From Halarcobacter anaerophilus (lineage in GTDB: Bacteria; Campylobacterota; Campylobacteria; Campylobacterales; Arcobacteraceae), in assembly GCF_006459125.1 (NCBI RefSeq), contig NZ_CP041070.1:372001-436000 (forward strand): DNA of 64,000 nucleotides. The letters are read 5' to 3'. Under the pieces are notes generated by a model, which did no database searches, had not been told where the DNA came from, and saw only the letters and a program-made list of their open reading frames with translations. The first letter of the stretch is position 1. The number at the start of each line of letters is the position of its first letter. Shown piece by piece: positions 1-7,964 of this stretch. A program made the position numbers and the translations under genes.

Positions 1-2446
1 CTACAATAGGAGCAATATTTTTAATCCAGTCGCCTGCTTTGATTGCCGTATTTTTAGATCCTGCAACCAACATTACTTTTTCGCCTTTTGGCTGAATAAG
101 CATAATAGCGACTTTCTCATTTCCGTTTTTATAATCATCAACTATTTTTTTAATATCACCGTTTTTTACGATATCTACAACTATTTTTGTATCGCCTATA
201 AGCTCTTCATTAATAGGAGCGGCAACTGAGTTTTGTGCAAGTTCCAACTCTTTTTTAAGCTCTTTTATTTGATCTTTTAATTTTTTAATACCTAAAAGGA
301 CATCACTGTTTTTAACTTCTGTTTGCACTTCATTCATTTTAGAGATAATATCTTTTGTGTATTTAATAGCCGACAATCCGCAAACAGCTTCTATTCTTCT
401 AACTCCTGCACTGACTCCCGATTCTTTTGTAATATAAAAAGAACCTATATCATGAGTATTTCTTACGTGAGTTCCACCGCAAAATTCAACAGAAGCATCT
501 TCAAAGCTTACAACTCTTACAACATCTCCGTATTTCTCACCGAACATAGCTATTGCGCCTTTTTCTTTGGCTTCTTCAATAGGTAACTCTTCGGTTTTTC
601 CTTCAATACCTCTTGCAATCATTGTATTTACTAGATCTTCAACTTCTTCTATCTCTTCGTTTGTCATAGCTTTAGGGTAAGTAAAGTCAAATCTTAGTCT
701 ATTTGCATCATTTAATGAACCTGCTTGTGAAACAGTATCTCCAAGTACCATTTTTAAAGCACTTTGAAGTAAATGCGTTGCAGAGTGGTGTTTTGCTATT
801 TCCCATCTGTTTACTACAACTGCCGAAACTTTTTCATCTTTTGTTAAAGTTGATTTTTCAACCGATACTTTAGATAAATTAACTCCGTGGAATTTTTGAG
901 TTGTTTTAACAATAGCAATATGTTCATCATCTTCTAATGCGCCCACATCTCCTTCTTGTCCACCGCTTGTAGCATAAAACGGAGTTTTGTCAAGCATCAC
1001 CCAACCTTTTTCACCTTTAGATAATTTTTCTACTTCATTGAAACTTTCATCTAGCAGTGCAACTATTTTACTGTCGTATGTTGTATGATTATATCCTACG
1101 AATTCATTTATTCCGTATTTTTCAATTAAGGCTTTGAAATCACCCTCTTTAGCAGCGTCTCCGCTACCTTTCCAAGCAGCTTTTGCTTTTGTTTTCTGCT
1201 CATTCATAAGTTCGTCAAATTTTTCTACATCAACTTGGATATTTTTGTCTCTTAACATATCTTGAGTTAAGTCTAAAGGGAAACCTTTTTCATCATAAAG
1301 TTTAAATGCAATTTCACCGCTGAACAGCTCTTTTGTTTTTTCAAGCTCTTCATTAAATAAAGCCATACCCGATTCAATAGTTTTGAAAAATCTCTCTTCT
1401 TCTAAAGTTAATTGTTCTTTTACATATTTTTTCTGTTCAATAAGCTCTTTATAATGAGAACCCATAATATCGCAAAGTGTATCATAAAGTTTTGCCATAA
1501 AAGGCTCTCTAAAGCCAAGAAGGTATCCGTGTCTTACGGCTCTTCTCATAATTCTTCTGTTTACATAAGGTCTTCCTTCATTTCCAAAAAGAATACCTTG
1601 GCTTAACATAAAAGCATTGGCTCTTAAATGATCCGCAATTACTCTATATGAACCGATTGTTTCAGATGTTACTTTTTTACCTGATAATTCTTCAATCTTT
1701 TTTATAATAGGTTGAAAGTTAGATGAATCAAAGTTATTAAAAACACCTTCTTTGATTGCAATAACTCTTTCTAAACCCATACCTGTATCTATTGAAGGTT
1801 TAGGAAGAGGTGTTAAAGTACCGTCTGCACTTCTTTCATACTGCATAAAAACTAAATTCCAGATCTCTAAAAATCTGTCACCGTCTCCACCCATTTTATC
1901 TTCAGGAGAGTTGAAATTTTCTGCACCTTGATCATAAAAAATTTCAGAACAAGGTCCACATGCACCGGTGTCACCCATTGACCAAAAATTATCTTTATCC
2001 CCGAATCTCATAATTCTTGAAGGATCAATATGTTTTGACCAAATTTCAAAAGCTTCATCGTCACTGTCATGAACCGTAACCCATAATTTCTCAATAGGAA
2101 GAGCTAAGTTTACCGTAATAAATTCCCATGCGTAAGCTATTGCATCCTCTTTGAAATAGTCTCCGAAAGAGAAATTTCCTAACATCTCAAAAAGTGTATG
2201 GTGTCTTGCCGTATAACCGACATTTTCTAAATCGTTATGTTTCCCTCCGGCTCTTACGCAAAGCTGACAAGATGTTGCTCTTGGGTTTTTAGGTCTAGGA
2301 ACAGCTCCCGTAAAAATATCTTTAAATTGTACCATTCCCGCATTTGTAAACATTAATGTAGGATCATCGGGCACTAACGGCATTGATGATATTACTTCAT
2401 GTCCTTTGTTTTTAAAAAACTCTAAATACTCTTTTCTAATATCCAT
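1..2446 (-). CDS. alaS: Alanyl-tRNA synthetase, 3' end cut by the window edge
   Basis: Charges tRNA-Ala in the cytoplasm. Reading the minus strand from the ATG at 2444-2446 (start [11 protein letters not shown]) gives one open frame of about 815 codons that runs off the window, so the last part of the C-terminal domain is missing. The class II catalytic core comes first. The editing domain follows, with the zinc-ligand motif HHSATH and later CGGTH. The family is usually about 850-880 residues, so only a short tail lies outside. It diverges from trxA across 139 bases. Identity is seen directly from translated motifs and is secure. Confidence 0.96.
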   Translation of the reverse strand, partial: MDIRKEYLEFFKNKGHEVISSMPLVPDDPTLMFTNAGMVQFKDIFTGAVPRPKNPRATSCQLCVRAGGKHNDLENVGYTARHHTLFEMLGNFSFGDYFKEDAIAYAWEFITVNLALPIEKLWVTVHDSDDEAFEIWSKHIDPSRIMRFGDKDNFWSMGDTGACGPCSEIFYDQGAENFNSPEDKMGGDGDRFLEIWNLVFMQYERSADGTLTPLPKPSIDTGMGLERVIAIKEGVFNNFDSSNFQPIIKKIEELSGKKVTSETIGSYRVIADHLRANAFMLSQGILFGNEGRPYVNRRIMRRAVRHGYLLGFREPFMAKLYDTLCDIMGSHYKELIEQKKYVKEQLTLEEERFFKTIESGMALFNEELEKTKELFSGEIAFKLYDEKGFPLDLTQDMLRDKNIQVDVEKFDELMNEQKTKAKAAWKGSGDAAKEGDFKALIEKYGINEFVGYNHTTYDSKIVALLDESFNEVEKLSKGEKGWVMLDKTPFYATSGGQEGDVGALEDDEHIAIVKTTQKFHGVNLSKVSVEKSTLTKDEKVSAVVVNRWEIAKHHSATHLLQSALKMVLGDTVSQAGSLNDANRLRFDFTYPKAMTNEEIEEVEDLVNTMIARGIEGKTEELPIEEAKEKGAIAMFGEKYGDVVRVVSFEDASVEFCGGTHVRNTHDIGSFYITKESGVSAGVRRIEAVCGLSAIKYTKDIISKMNEVQTEVKNSDVLLGIKKLKDQIKELKKELELAQNSVAAPINEELIGDTKIVVDIVKNGDIKKIVDDYKNGNEKVAIMLIQPKGEKVMLVAGSKNTAIKAGDWIKNIAPIV

Positions 2447-2546
2447 ATAAACTACCCATATTAAATTTGGGACTTATTCTAACTAAAAATTTATTTATGA
2501 TAGATTAGGGGTATAAAAGATACAACTTTTTTTAAGGTTTAATAAG

Positions 2547-2552
2547 TATAAT
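2547..2552 (+). promoter_or_regulatory. Probable -10 box of the trxA promoter
   Basis: TATAAT lies 34 bases before the trxA ATG, in the divergent alaS/trxA region. A Shine-Dalgarno-like AAGGA lies at about 2575-2579. No clear -35 is seen, as expected for T-rich Campylobacterota promoters. A second weaker TATAAA-like box lies nearer the gene. Confidence 0.5.
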
Positions 2553-2585
2553 TTTGAATAAGTACATTATAAAAAAGGAAAAAAC

Positions 2586-2903
2586 ATGGGTAAATATATA
2601 GATTTAACTCCTGAAAACTTTAAACAAGTTACTGGTTCCGGCGTATCATTGGTAGATTTTTGGGCTCCATGGTGTGGACCTTGTAGAATGATTGCTCCTG
2701 TAATCGAAGAGTTAGCAGAAGAGTTTGAAGGGAAAGCTAACATTTGTAAAGTTAATACAGATGAGCAACAGGACTTAGCAGTAGAGTATGGAATTAGATC
2801 TATTCCAACTATTATTTTTATGAAAGATGGAGAAATAGTCGATCAAATGGTTGGTGCCTCATCAAAGCAAGCTTTTGTTGATAAAATTAACTCTTTCTTA
2901 TAG
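2586..2903 (+). CDS. trxA: Thioredoxin
   Basis: A 105-residue single-domain thioredoxin, the small cytoplasmic thiol reductant that keeps proteins such as ribonucleotide reductase and peroxiredoxins reduced. The active site WCGPC is seen with cysteines at residues 30 and 33, and the cis-proline loop SIPT follows in the C-terminal half. Length is typical for the family. It is a single-gene unit with its own promoter, ending in a bidirectional hairpin shared with dcuB. Its reductase partner is probably trxB at 21107, which is not adjacent. Confidence 0.97.
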   Translation: MGKYIDLTPENFKQVTGSGVSLVDFWAPWCGPCRMIAPVIEELAEEFEGKANICKVNTDEQQDLAVEYGIRSIPTIIFMKDGEIVDQMVGASSKQAFVDKINSFL

Positions 2904-2922
2904 GAGAGGTTAAGCTTTAGAT

Positions 2923-2962
2923 AAAAAAAGGGAGACGGATTTTATTCTGTCTCCCTTTTTTT
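2923..2962. terminator. Bidirectional intrinsic terminator between trxA and dcuB
   Basis: A 14-base perfect stem (2923-2936 with 2949-2962) carries AAAAAAA on its left arm and TTTTTTT on its right arm around a GC-containing core GGGAGAC/GTCTCCC. This gives a U-run for transcripts from either side. The loop is 12 bases. It fits the convergent ends of trxA and dcuB. Confidence 0.9.
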
Positions 2963-2977
2963 GTAGAGAAAAACTTT

Positions 2978-4321
2978 TTAAATAATTCCATATAATTTCG
3001 CTAATATAAATCCTACAGTTGAAGCTGTACCTACTCCAAGAATTCCAGGAATAATAAAACTATGATTTATAACAAATCTACCTATTCGTGTAGTTCCTGA
3101 TCTATCAAAACTAATTGCTGCTAAATCACTTGGATAAGTCGGTAAAATATAATAACCGTAACAAGCAGCAGCAAATGCAGCAATAACACCCGGGTCAACA
3201 CCGACAGATAAAGCAATAGGCACAATTGCGGCTAATGCAGCACCTTGTGAGTTAACCAATTTAGATACAAATACAAGAACTAATGCATATGCCCAAGGAT
3301 ATTGTGCAACAATATTTCCCATTACATCTTTGATATCACCGATATGCGCACCAAACATTGTTTTTGTCATCCATGCAACACCGTAAACAGCGATTAATGC
3401 AACCATACCTGATTTAAATACTGCGTTGCTTGAAATATCTTTTGGTTTAACTTTTGCAACTACAAAGATAATTGCCCCCGCTGTTAACATAAACATTTGA
3501 ATTACGTAAACCATAGATAAAGCTTTTCCATTTACAATTGGTCTCATTTCAGGGAATGCTCCCAAGATTGCTACAACAACAATTGCCCCTAAGAAAATCC
3601 ACATTGCATTCCATTGAGATTGTGGCAATTTTTGATTTAGCAATGTTGTATTTTCACCGTAAATATATTTTTTTGTTTCAGGATCTTTAATTTTTTCTTG
3701 AAACTCTTCATCATCTTCTAAGTCTTTACCTCTAAACATACTCCAAAATCCTATAACAAGTACACCACAGATAGCACCAGGAATAGTAATAGACAATAAC
3801 TGAACTAAGTCAAGTTCATTACCGTTGATCATAGTATGCCCAGAAAGCATTGCCACTAGTGAAACTACTGCAACAGATACGGGAGAAGTTATAATTCCCA
3901 TTTGTGCGGCAATTGTACTAGCTGCCATAGGTCTCTCAGGTCTAATTCCTTTTCTAATTGCAATGTCATAAATAATAGGCAACATTGTATATACTACATG
4001 TCCTGTACCACATAAGAAAGTTAATGTTAACGTACTTAACGGAGCCAAAAATGTAATATGTTTAGGATGTTTTCTTAACAAACGTTCTGCTAATTGCAGC
4101 ATTACATCCAAACCACCTGATGCTTGTAGCGTAGCTCCTGCTGTAATAACCGCTAACATTACAAGCATAACTTTTATAGGAGGATTACCAGGAGGCAAAC
4201 CAAACCCAAACACAAGTAATACTACTCCTATACCACCGAATAACCCTAGTGCAAGACCACCTTTTCTTGCGCCCATGAATAATACTGCTAAAACAATAAT
4301 TAGTTGAATTGTAAAATCCAT
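2978..4321 (-). CDS. dcuB: Anaerobic C4-dicarboxylate antiporter, DcuB type
   Basis: A 447-residue inner-membrane protein with about ten hydrophobic segments, which exchanges fumarate, aspartate or malate for succinate during fumarate respiration. The N-terminal region ([15 protein letters not shown], then [11 protein letters not shown], then [16 protein letters not shown]) follows E. coli DcuB closely rather than DcuA. The paralogue at 11307 follows DcuA. The ATG is preceded by GGAGC. It is transcribed away from the sensor kinase at 4482 and its leader contains the palindrome at 4345-4360. Transport direction and preferred substrate are family knowledge, not shown here. Confidence 0.93.
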   Translation of the reverse strand: MDFTIQLIIVLAVLFMGARKGGLALGLFGGIGVVLLVFGFGLPPGNPPIKVMLVMLAVITAGATLQASGGLDVMLQLAERLLRKHPKHITFLAPLSTLTLTFLCGTGHVVYTMLPIIYDIAIRKGIRPERPMAASTIAAQMGIITSPVSVAVVSLVAMLSGHTMINGNELDLVQLLSITIPGAICGVLVIGFWSMFRGKDLEDDEEFQEKIKDPETKKYIYGENTTLLNQKLPQSQWNAMWIFLGAIVVVAILGAFPEMRPIVNGKALSMVYVIQMFMLTAGAIIFVVAKVKPKDISSNAVFKSGMVALIAVYGVAWMTKTMFGAHIGDIKDVMGNIVAQYPWAYALVLVFVSKLVNSQGAALAAIVPIALSVGVDPGVIAAFAAACYGYYILPTYPSDLAAISFDRSGTTRIGRFVINHSFIIPGILGVGTASTVGFILAKLYGII

Positions 4322-4344
4322 AATAGCTCCTTTTTTTCATTCTA

Positions 4345-4360
4345 ATGAATGTTTATTCAT
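4345..4360. promoter_or_regulatory. Palindromic operator candidate upstream of dcuB
   Basis: ATGAAT-GTTT-ATTCAT is a perfect inverted repeat with a 4-base spacer, 24 bases upstream of the dcuB ATG. A second inverted repeat, CATTC-TAAT-GAATG at 4338-4351, overlaps it. The same ATGAAT-N4-ATTCAT arrangement occurs upstream of aspA at 14169-14184. The position suggests binding near or downstream of the dcuB transcription start. The regulator is unknown; the adjacent response regulators are obvious candidates. Confidence 0.55.
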
Positions 4361-4472
4361 AATGTAATTGTAAAGATATAAAGTGTTATTAGTATGACAA
4401 TTTAAAAAAGTATAAAGAAAATAAACTAATATTAAAAAATAAGTCTAGTGATATTTATTTTTAATGTAATTT

Positions 4473-4481
4473 TGCTATTAT
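4473..4481 (+). promoter_or_regulatory. Extended -10 element directly before the first sensor kinase
   Basis: TGCTATTAT (TG-N-TATTAT) ends at 4481, one base before the first possible ATG of the kinase at 4482. A start site about seven bases past the -10 would fall at about 4488, exactly on the second in-frame ATG. There is no Shine-Dalgarno sequence in front. This suggests a leaderless mRNA. Confidence 0.5.
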
Positions 4482-6659
4482 ATGAAGATGAAAAAATTAT
4501 TATTCCTATTTATTTTACTTTTTACTATCAATCTATCTGCTTCCTCTATTCTTATTTTGAATTCTTATCATAAGGGATATGAATGGAGTGATAACATTAT
4601 AAACGGAATGGAAAATTTCTTTTATAAAAAAAGGGATTTAGATATTAATATTTTATATATGGATTCAAAAAGGGTTACTTCAAAAGAGTATTATGAAAGT
4701 TTAGAAAAACTTTATAAAGTTCAATTAAAAAATAGAAAATATGATTTAATTATTGCAGTCGATAGATTTGCATATGATTTTATCTTGAAAAATTATTATG
4801 AATTTTTTACGACTGAACCTATATTAGCAGTAGGAATAGAAAACTTTTCATATGAAAAAGCAGAAAAATATGGTGTTGCAAACAGGGTTTCTGCACTTTT
4901 AGAAAAAAGAGATCTACAAGGCAATGTAGATATTATAAGAACAATTTTCCCTAGCATTAAAAAACTTTATATAATAAATGATAAAAGTTTAAATGCTTTA
5001 CATACTGAACCCCTTATTTACAATCTAATAGATAATTTTAACGGAAGTTTTGATTTGATTTATCTAAAAGAGGATAATTTAGAAAATTTAAAAAAGAAGT
5101 TTTCAGAAAAAGAAGAGTCTAGTGCGGCACTTTTTATAAGATTTTATAAAAATAAAAACGGAGAGTTAAATAAAAACCAAGAGATAGCAGATTTTATAAA
5201 AAATGCCAAAATACCTATTTTTGTTACAGATTCTATTTTTATAAAAAGAGGAGCTACTGGAGGGAAAGTTATAGATTTAAACAGGTTTGGGCAGACATCA
5301 GGACAGATGGCATTGGATATTTTGTCTAAAAAAACTAATAAAATTGTAGAATCCAAAGATCTATATTATATTTTTGATTCTACAAAACTGGGTGAATTTA
5401 CGCTTCCTGTTGATGCTTTAAAAGTACCTTATGAATTGGTTAATAAAAGATTGACCTATTATGACAGACACAGAGGATTTATAAATTTTGTTTTTACGAT
5501 TTCTCCTCTTTTGATTTTTTTAATTTTAGGACTTATTCATAATATATATATGAGAAAACAGGTTGAAAAGGATTTAAGAAGAAGAATAGAGTTTGACGAA
5601 ACTTTGTTAAATGCTATAGAGAGTCCTATTTTTTGGGAAGATTTTCAAGGTGTAATTGTTGATTCCAATGAAACATTCTGTAAACTTTTGAAATTGACTT
5701 GTAAAGATTTATATGGGAAAAAACTTGAAGACTTTAAAAATAATAAATATGTAAAAAGTGTTATAGAAATACTTGATAAATATAAACAGAATGAAGATGA
5801 AAATTATGAGTTTGATTACTTTGATGATAATTTGAAAAAAAGAATATATTTGGTAAAACAAGAGAAATTTAAAGATGAAAAAACAAAATCAGAGGGGTTT
5901 GTTACAATCTTTACCGATATTACAAAAGAGAAAGAGATAACTTTGGAAAAACAGAAAAATAGACAGTTTGTTATTCAGCAAAGTAAATTGGCAGAAATAG
6001 GTGAAGTTTTTTCCTCTATTGCCCATCAATGGAAATCTCCTCTTGTTGAAATAACTGCAATAGCCCAAGAACTTTTTTATACAAAAAAGTGTAAAGATTT
6101 AAAAGAAGATGACAGCTTTGTAAAAGATATAATGAATCAAGTAACATATATGACAAATACTATAAATGATTTTCAAAAATTTATAATGCCTTCAAACAAA
6201 GAAATTGAATTTAATATTAAAGAGGCGATTGAATCAATGCTTCAAATAGTACATCACAATATGAAATATAATAATATAAAAATATCTTTGTATATAAAAG
6301 AGGATACAAAGCTTGAAGTTTATGGATATAAAAATGAGTTTATGCAATCATGTTTGAATATAGTAAATAATGCAAAAGATGCCTTGTTAAGCAAAGATTA
6401 TAAAAATAGAAGAATTGATATAAAACTTTTTAATGAAAAAAATTGGTTAATTATTAAAATAAAAGATAATGCCGGTGGAATAAAAAAGAAAAATATGAAT
6501 AAAATCTTTGAACCTTATTTTACAACGAAAGATAACGGTCACGGGATAGGTCTTTATATGACGAAAGTTATAATTGAGGATAAAATGAAGGGTAAAATTT
6601 TCGTAGAAAATGTAGAGGAGGGAGCTATGTTCACTATAAAATTGGAACAAAACCGATGA
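4482..6659 (+). CDS. Membrane sensor histidine kinase with ABC-substrate-binding-like sensor domain (copy 1)
   Basis: A 725-residue hybrid of a periplasmic sensor and a kinase. A signal peptide or first membrane segment (about 1-20) precedes a periplasmic region to about residue 325 that resembles the ABC_sub_bind family (LILNSYHKGYEWSDNI near the start, GATGGKVIDLNRFG near the end). A membrane segment lies at about 335-358, then a PAS-like domain, then the H-box SSIAHQWKSPL with phospho-acceptor His515. The N-box NIVNNAKDAL and the ATP-lid motifs DNAGGI and GHGIGLYM follow. Its stop overlaps the response regulator start as ATGA, so the pair is one unit. The true start may be Met3 at 4488. 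The ligand is unknown; context suggests aspartate or C4-dicarboxylates. Confidence 0.85.
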   Translation: MKMKKLLFLFILLFTINLSASSILILNSYHKGYEWSDNIINGMENFFYKKRDLDINILYMDSKRVTSKEYYESLEKLYKVQLKNRKYDLIIAVDRFAYDFILKNYYEFFTTEPILAVGIENFSYEKAEKYGVANRVSALLEKRDLQGNVDIIRTIFPSIKKLYIINDKSLNALHTEPLIYNLIDNFNGSFDLIYLKEDNLENLKKKFSEKEESSAALFIRFYKNKNGELNKNQEIADFIKNAKIPIFVTDSIFIKRGATGGKVIDLNRFGQTSGQMALDILSKKTNKIVESKDLYYIFDSTKLGEFTLPVDALKVPYELVNKRLTYYDRHRGFINFVFTISPLLIFLILGLIHNIYMRKQVEKDLRRRIEFDETLLNAIESPIFWEDFQGVIVDSNETFCKLLKLTCKDLYGKKLEDFKNNKYVKSVIEILDKYKQNEDENYEFDYFDDNLKKRIYLVKQEKFKDEKTKSEGFVTIFTDITKEKEITLEKQKNRQFVIQQSKLAEIGEVFSSIAHQWKSPLVEITAIAQELFYTKKCKDLKEDDSFVKDIMNQVTYMTNTINDFQKFIMPSNKEIEFNIKEAIESMLQIVHHNMKYNNIKISLYIKEDTKLEVYGYKNEFMQSCLNIVNNAKDALLSKDYKNRRIDIKLFNEKNWLIIKIKDNAGGIKKKNMNKIFEPYFTTKDNGHGIGLYMTKVIIEDKMKGKIFVENVEEGAMFTIKLEQNR

Positions 6660-7312
6660 AAGTTTTAGTACTTGAAGATAATGAAAGACTTTCTAACGTT
6701 ATTAAACAAGCATTGATTGAAGAAGGTTATATTGTTGATTGTTTTTATGATGGAGATGAAGCTTTTGAAGTTTTAGGAAATGGCTATTCATGTTTTATTT
6801 TGGATATAAATGTTCCCAATTTAGATGGAATATCAATTTTAGAATATATAAGATTAAATCATTCCAATACTCCTGTAATAATAATTAGTTCAAATCATGA
6901 TTTGGAAAAAGTTCAGAAATCTTATGAAACAGGCTGTGACGATTATCTTAAAAAACCTTTTTATATCTTTGAGCTTGTGCAAAAAGTAAAAAAATTTTGT
7001 AATTCAGAAGGTCAGTATATTGTCTTTAATGATTTGTTTAAATATGATTTCCAAAACCATATTTTATATAAAGATAAAGAAGAGATAGAATTAACAAAAA
7101 AAGAGATTTTATTTTTAGAACTTTTTGTAAAAAACCTTCACCACCTTGCCTCTTATGAAGAGATAGAGGAATATGTATGGGAAGGAGAAGAGACAAATCT
7201 AATTAATATCAGGGGAATGATTAAAAGGCTTAGAAAAAAAATTCCCGAAGATGGAATTGTTATTGTTAAAGGATTGGGTTACTCTTTAAATAAAAATGTG
7301 AAAATCATTTGA
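6656..7312 (+). CDS. OmpR/PhoB-type response regulator (copy 1)
   Basis: A 218-residue cytoplasmic transcription factor, partner of the kinase at 4482, whose stop it overlaps by four bases. The receiver domain occupies about 1-115, with acidic residues E7 and D8, phospho-acceptor Asp50 in FILDINVP, the switch serines in IIISSNHD and the conserved lysine in LKKPF. A winged-helix trans_reg_C domain follows (about 145-215: LTKKEILFLELF to KGLGYSLN). Part of the receiver coding sequence (6818-6903) is an exact inverted copy of the regulator at 7305. The two genes converge and their ends overlap. Target genes are not shown by the sequence. Confidence 0.9.
   Translation: MKVLVLEDNERLSNVIKQALIEEGYIVDCFYDGDEAFEVLGNGYSCFILDINVPNLDGISILEYIRLNHSNTPVIIISSNHDLEKVQKSYETGCDDYLKKPFYIFELVQKVKKFCNSEGQYIVFNDLFKYDFQNHILYKDKEEIELTKKEILFLELFVKNLHHLASYEEIEEYVWEGEETNLINIRGMIKRLRKKIPEDGIVIVKGLGYSLNKNVKII
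6818..6903 (+). repeat. 86-base perfect inverted repeat, left arm
   Basis: This stretch of the receiver domain of response regulator 1 is identical, base for base, to the reverse complement of 7717-7802 in response regulator 2. Mismatches resume at 6817 and 6904. It covers the codons from the asparagine in VPNLDG to the HD in SSNHDL, including synonymous positions. Confidence 0.9.
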
Positions 7313-7964
7313 CTTCCACTTCTGTTGCGTTCATTGAATAACCGATTCCTTTTACAATTTTAATAGAGTTCTCAGGAATTTTTTTTCTTATTCTTTTTAC
7401 CAAAGCTCTTATATTCATTAGTGTAGAGGGATCTCCTTCCCATACATATTCTTCAATTTCATCGAAACTAAATACTCTATGGATATCTTTTGCCAAAAGT
7501 TCAAGAAGTAGAATCTCTTTTTTTGCCAATTTTATCTCTTGCTGGTCTTTTATTAAAAATCTTTTGTCAAAATCAAGAATATATCCTTCTCCTAGATCTA
7601 TTTTTGTGGCTTTCAAAGAACAAAGTTTTTGAATTTTCTGGGTTAATTCATACATAAAAAACGGTTTTTTGAGATAATCGTCACAACCTGTTTCATAAGA
7701 TTTTTGTATTTTTTCTAAATCATGATTTGAACTAATTATTATTACAGGAGTATTGGAATGATTTAATCTTATATATTCTAAAATTGATATTCCATCTAAA
7801 TTTGGAACATTAATATCTAAAATAAAACATGAATAACCATCTGCCAATGCCGTTAAGGCATCTTCTCCATCATAAAAACAATCAACTATATAACCGCATC
7901 TTGTAAGTGCATTTTCAATTAGTTTGCACAATCTTTCATTATCTTCAAGAACTAATATTTTCAT
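7305..7964 (-). CDS. OmpR/PhoB-type response regulator (copy 2)
   Basis: A 219-residue paralogue of the regulator at 6656. It has a receiver domain with phospho-acceptor Asp50 and an identical core from GYSCFILDINVP to the LKKPF lysine apart from one Ile/Val change. A diverged linker and a winged-helix DNA-binding domain ending KGIGYSMNA follow. The start lies 20 bases inside the end of its kinase gene (7945), with GGAGAG in front, so translation is probably coupled. The two regulators are convergent: the 8-base string TCATTTGA at 7305-7312 carries both stop codons, and no terminator lies between. The DNA-binding domains differ more than the receivers, so they may read different sites or different variants of one site. 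Confidence 0.9.
   Translation of the reverse strand: MKILVLEDNERLCKLIENALTRCGYIVDCFYDGEDALTALADGYSCFILDINVPNLDGISILEYIRLNHSNTPVIIISSNHDLEKIQKSYETGCDDYLKKPFFMYELTQKIQKLCSLKATKIDLGEGYILDFDKRFLIKDQQEIKLAKKEILLLELLAKDIHRVFSFDEIEEYVWEGDPSTLMNIRALVKRIRKKIPENSIKIVKGIGYSMNATEVEVK
7717..7802 (-). repeat. 86-base perfect inverted repeat, right arm
   Basis: Reverse complement of 6818-6903, inside the receiver domain of response regulator 2. Flanking sequence is similar but interrupted by synonymous and non-synonymous differences, so the identical block stands out. Confidence 0.9.
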
